From Planctomycetota bacterium (lineage in GTDB: Bacteria > Planctomycetota > Planctomycetia > Planctomycetales > Planctomycetaceae): a stretch of DNA of 23,432 nt. The notes under the pieces are model-generated. The model saw only the letters and a program-made list of their open reading frames with translations, ran no database searches and was not told where the DNA came from. The position numbers were made by a program, and so were the translations under genes. Every line of letters starts with the position of its first letter. The first letter of the stretch is position 1. The DNA is taken from positions 1 through 23,432 of the forward strand of contig JAEZFD010000051.1 of the NCBI GenBank assembly GCA_023417655.1, read 5' to 3'. This document shows positions 22,204 through 23,432 of the stretch, in pieces.

Positions 22204-23281
22204 ACGACAGAAGCGGATCGGCCGTCTTCTCGCGGAACGCGACCTGGACTTCGCTCTCCTGATTCGCCCTGAGCATGTGCAATACGTGACCGGGTTTCGC
22301 CCGGCGGCAGTTCATCAGGCCGCTGTAGTCGTGTTCCCGGACGGCAAGACAGTTCTCGCTGCGCCAAACTCGCTCCCAGACCATTTTGAAGCGAATGAAG
22401 TTCTCGTATTCGAGGCCCAATGGTGCTGTACACTCCGACAGGATCAGCTTGCCGCTGCACTCGCTGCCATCACATCCAAGTGCTTCCGCAACTTGAATGG
22501 GAAACGCGCCGGAGTGGAACGCTCCGTCAACCTGCTAACGCTGACTCCCTGGTTCCCTCCGGCCCAACACTCAGCTGTCGATATCGAACCTGACCTTTGG
22601 AATCTCAGACGTTGCAAAGACGAAGACGAACTCGTCCTGATCCAGCATGCGATTCAATGTACAGACGAGATGTACTATCGGGCGAGAGAGATCATCGTAC
22701 CCGGCATCACCGAGATCGAGGTCTACAATCAACTTCACGCAGCTGCCATGAACTTTTGCGGAGCGCCATTCCTTGCATTCGGCAACGACTTTCAATGTAA
22801 CTCCCCAGGCGGCCCGCCGCGTACTCGTCCAACTCAAACGGGAGAGCTCTACATTCTCGATCTCGGAGTCTCCTGCACTGGCTATTACTCCGACAGCTGT
22901 CGGACTTTCTCAGTCGATCAATGCCCTACCGACGAGCAGCTTCGGGCAGCTGAACACATTGAACGCGTGCTGACGTTCGTTGAACAATCGGTCCGGCCAG
23001 GGACATCCGCACGCGAACTCTTTATTCAGGCAAAAGCCATGCTGGATGAGGCCATACCTGGCGGCTTTTTCCATCACCTCGGACACGGAATCGGCCTGTT
23101 CCCCCACGAAGCCCCCCACCTAAACGAACATTGGGATGACCACTTTCAACCCGGCGACGTGTTCACAGCAGAGCCCGGACTGTACTCCCACGCCCTCAAG
23201 GCCGGCATCCGCCTTGAGCAGAATTATCTCATCACAGATTCCGGCGCCACCCGCCTGACCAACTTCCCGATAGACCTTTGA
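22160..23281 (+). CDS. M24-family metallopeptidase (Xaa-Pro aminopeptidase/creatinase fold)
   Basis: The protein has 373 residues. The start at 22160 is the only plausible one; it overlaps the symporter gene by 44 nt in another frame. The N-terminal creatinase-like domain (about 12-145) includes LIRPEHVQYVTGFRP (34-48). The C-terminal pita-bread domain has all five metal ligands: Asp234 and Asp245 (LDLGVSCTGYYSD), His309 (HHLGHGIGLF), Glu338 (FTAEPGLY) and Glu353 (IRLEQNYLI). Two-metal hydrolysis of an Xaa-Pro-like or cyclic amide bond is therefore expected. The family also includes creatinase and ectoine hydrolase (DoeA/EutD), so the substrate need not be a peptide. Co-expression with a Na+ symporter suggests that it acts first on the imported compound in the cytoplasm. 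An insertion-sequence end lies about 40 nt downstream. Confidence 0.9.
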   Translation: MSPTGLKLSLEACCERQKRIGRLLAERDLDFALLIRPEHVQYVTGFRPAAVHQAAVVVFPDGKTVLAAPNSLPDHFEANEVLVFEAQWCCTLRQDQLAAALAAITSKCFRNLNGKRAGVERSVNLLTLTPWFPPAQHSAVDIEPDLWNLRRCKDEDELVLIQHAIQCTDEMYYRAREIIVPGITEIEVYNQLHAAAMNFCGAPFLAFGNDFQCNSPGGPPRTRPTQTGELYILDLGVSCTGYYSDSCRTFSVDQCPTDEQLRAAEHIERVLTFVEQSVRPGTSARELFIQAKAMLDEAIPGGFFHHLGHGIGLFPHEAPHLNEHWDDHFQPGDVFTAEPGLYSHALKAGIRLEQNYLITDSGATRLTNFPIDL

Positions 23282-23323
23282 AAGGCCCATGCGGCGGTAG
23301 CACAACCTACTACTCCGACTCTT

Positions 23324-23432
23324 CTAAAGTTGTGGGTAGAGTCGGTGGAGTTTGCGGCGGGCGTCGGTGGTGGTGAATTGCCAGCGGACTTTGCTGGCTG
23401 TCTGGTTTCTCTCGGACTGCCAGGCTGTGATC
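23324..23432 (-). mobile_element. C-terminal end of a probable IS630-family transposase, truncated by window edge
   Basis: On the minus strand, the frame from 23431 down to the TAG at 23324-23326 encodes 35 residues: ITAWQSERNQTASKVRWQFT followed by TTDARRKLHRLYPQL and the stop. The pattern W-x3-RN, VRWQFTTTDAR and KL-x-RLYP matches the conserved C-terminus of IS630-type transposases that carry DDE nuclease domains upstream. The rest lies beyond 23432. The element should end between 23282 and 23323, possibly at the TA at 23298-23299, since IS630 elements insert at TA. It sits about 20-40 nt after the M24 stop codon. Confidence 0.7.

Noticed and set aside
5185..23281. A standard sialic acid (nan) operon
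   Set aside because: No NanE, NanK, NagA or NagB-like protein is encoded, and the lyase lacks canonical NAL loop residues.
14320..23281. A true ectoine/hydroxyectoine degradation operon
   Set aside because: DoeC, DoeD, EutC and EutA-like genes are missing, and the lyase, Gfo/Idh and SDR genes do not fit; kept only as a chemical analogy.
1..23432. CRISPR arrays, tRNA, rRNA or prophage genes
   Set aside because: No regularly spaced repeats, tRNA-like cloverleafs, rRNA stretches or phage structural proteins were seen on reading both strands.

Overview
The window looks like a chromosomal segment of a planctomycete (Planctomycetota, probably Planctomycetales). The main reason is a tandem pair of DUF1559 pseudopilin-like proteins (9739-10689 and 10833-11768) with the prepilin motif GFTLIELLVVIAIIAVLIAL, followed by a small lipoprotein. 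Secreted sialidase-fold and SGNH proteins, Gfo/Idh oxidoreductases and moderately high GC fit the same group. No phage genes, CRISPR array, tRNA or rRNA were seen. One insertion-sequence end is cut by the right edge.

Layout. (1) 1-2813: a DUF3526 ABC-2 type permease on the minus strand, running off the left edge, is divergent from a secreted beta-propeller-like protein that resembles AztD zinc metallochaperones. (2) 2814-3695: about 0.9 kb without a convincing gene, ending in a clean IclR-type operator. (3) 3696-8382, plus strand: IclR regulator, RraA-family aldolase, a sialidase/SGNH-esterase fusion, and a second secreted SGNH esterase. (4) 8383-9383: intergenic DNA with repeated GTAC/GTATAC sites, then a GntR/FCD regulator. 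(5) 9739-12314: DUF1559, DUF1559, lipoprotein. (6) 12454-18176, tightly packed plus strand: Gfo/Idh/MocA oxidoreductase, SDR, AstE/AspA-type zinc deacylase, SDR, threonine-synthase-like PLP enzyme, and a DHDPS/NAL-family lyase. (7) 18304-23281: HEAT-repeat plus sialidase protein, sodium:solute symporter, M24 metallopeptidase. (8) 23324-23432: C-terminal end of a probable IS630-family transposase, minus strand.

Regions 3, 6 and 7 read together as one catabolic locus. Sialidase-fold and esterase proteins act outside the cytoplasm, a Na+ symporter imports the product, and cytoplasmic enzymes oxidise, deacylate and cleave it toward central metabolism. IclR and GntR/FCD regulators probably gate expression. 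It superficially resembles sialic acid use (sialidase, O-acetylesterase, SSS transporter, NAL-family lyase). However, no NanE, NanK, NagA or NagB homologue is visible, and the lyase lacks several family active-site residues. The real substrate may be a different acylated or amide-linked sugar acid or amino-acid conjugate.

Many longer intergenic gaps carry perfect inverted repeats (1358-1376, 2866-2913, 7185-7217, 10698-10764, 14288-14310, 17164-17244, 20316-20359, 20424-20459). Almost none has a following T-tract. They suggest RNA processing, stabilisation or attenuation within long transcripts. All functional statements rest on reading the sequence and recalled family motifs; no database search was run.
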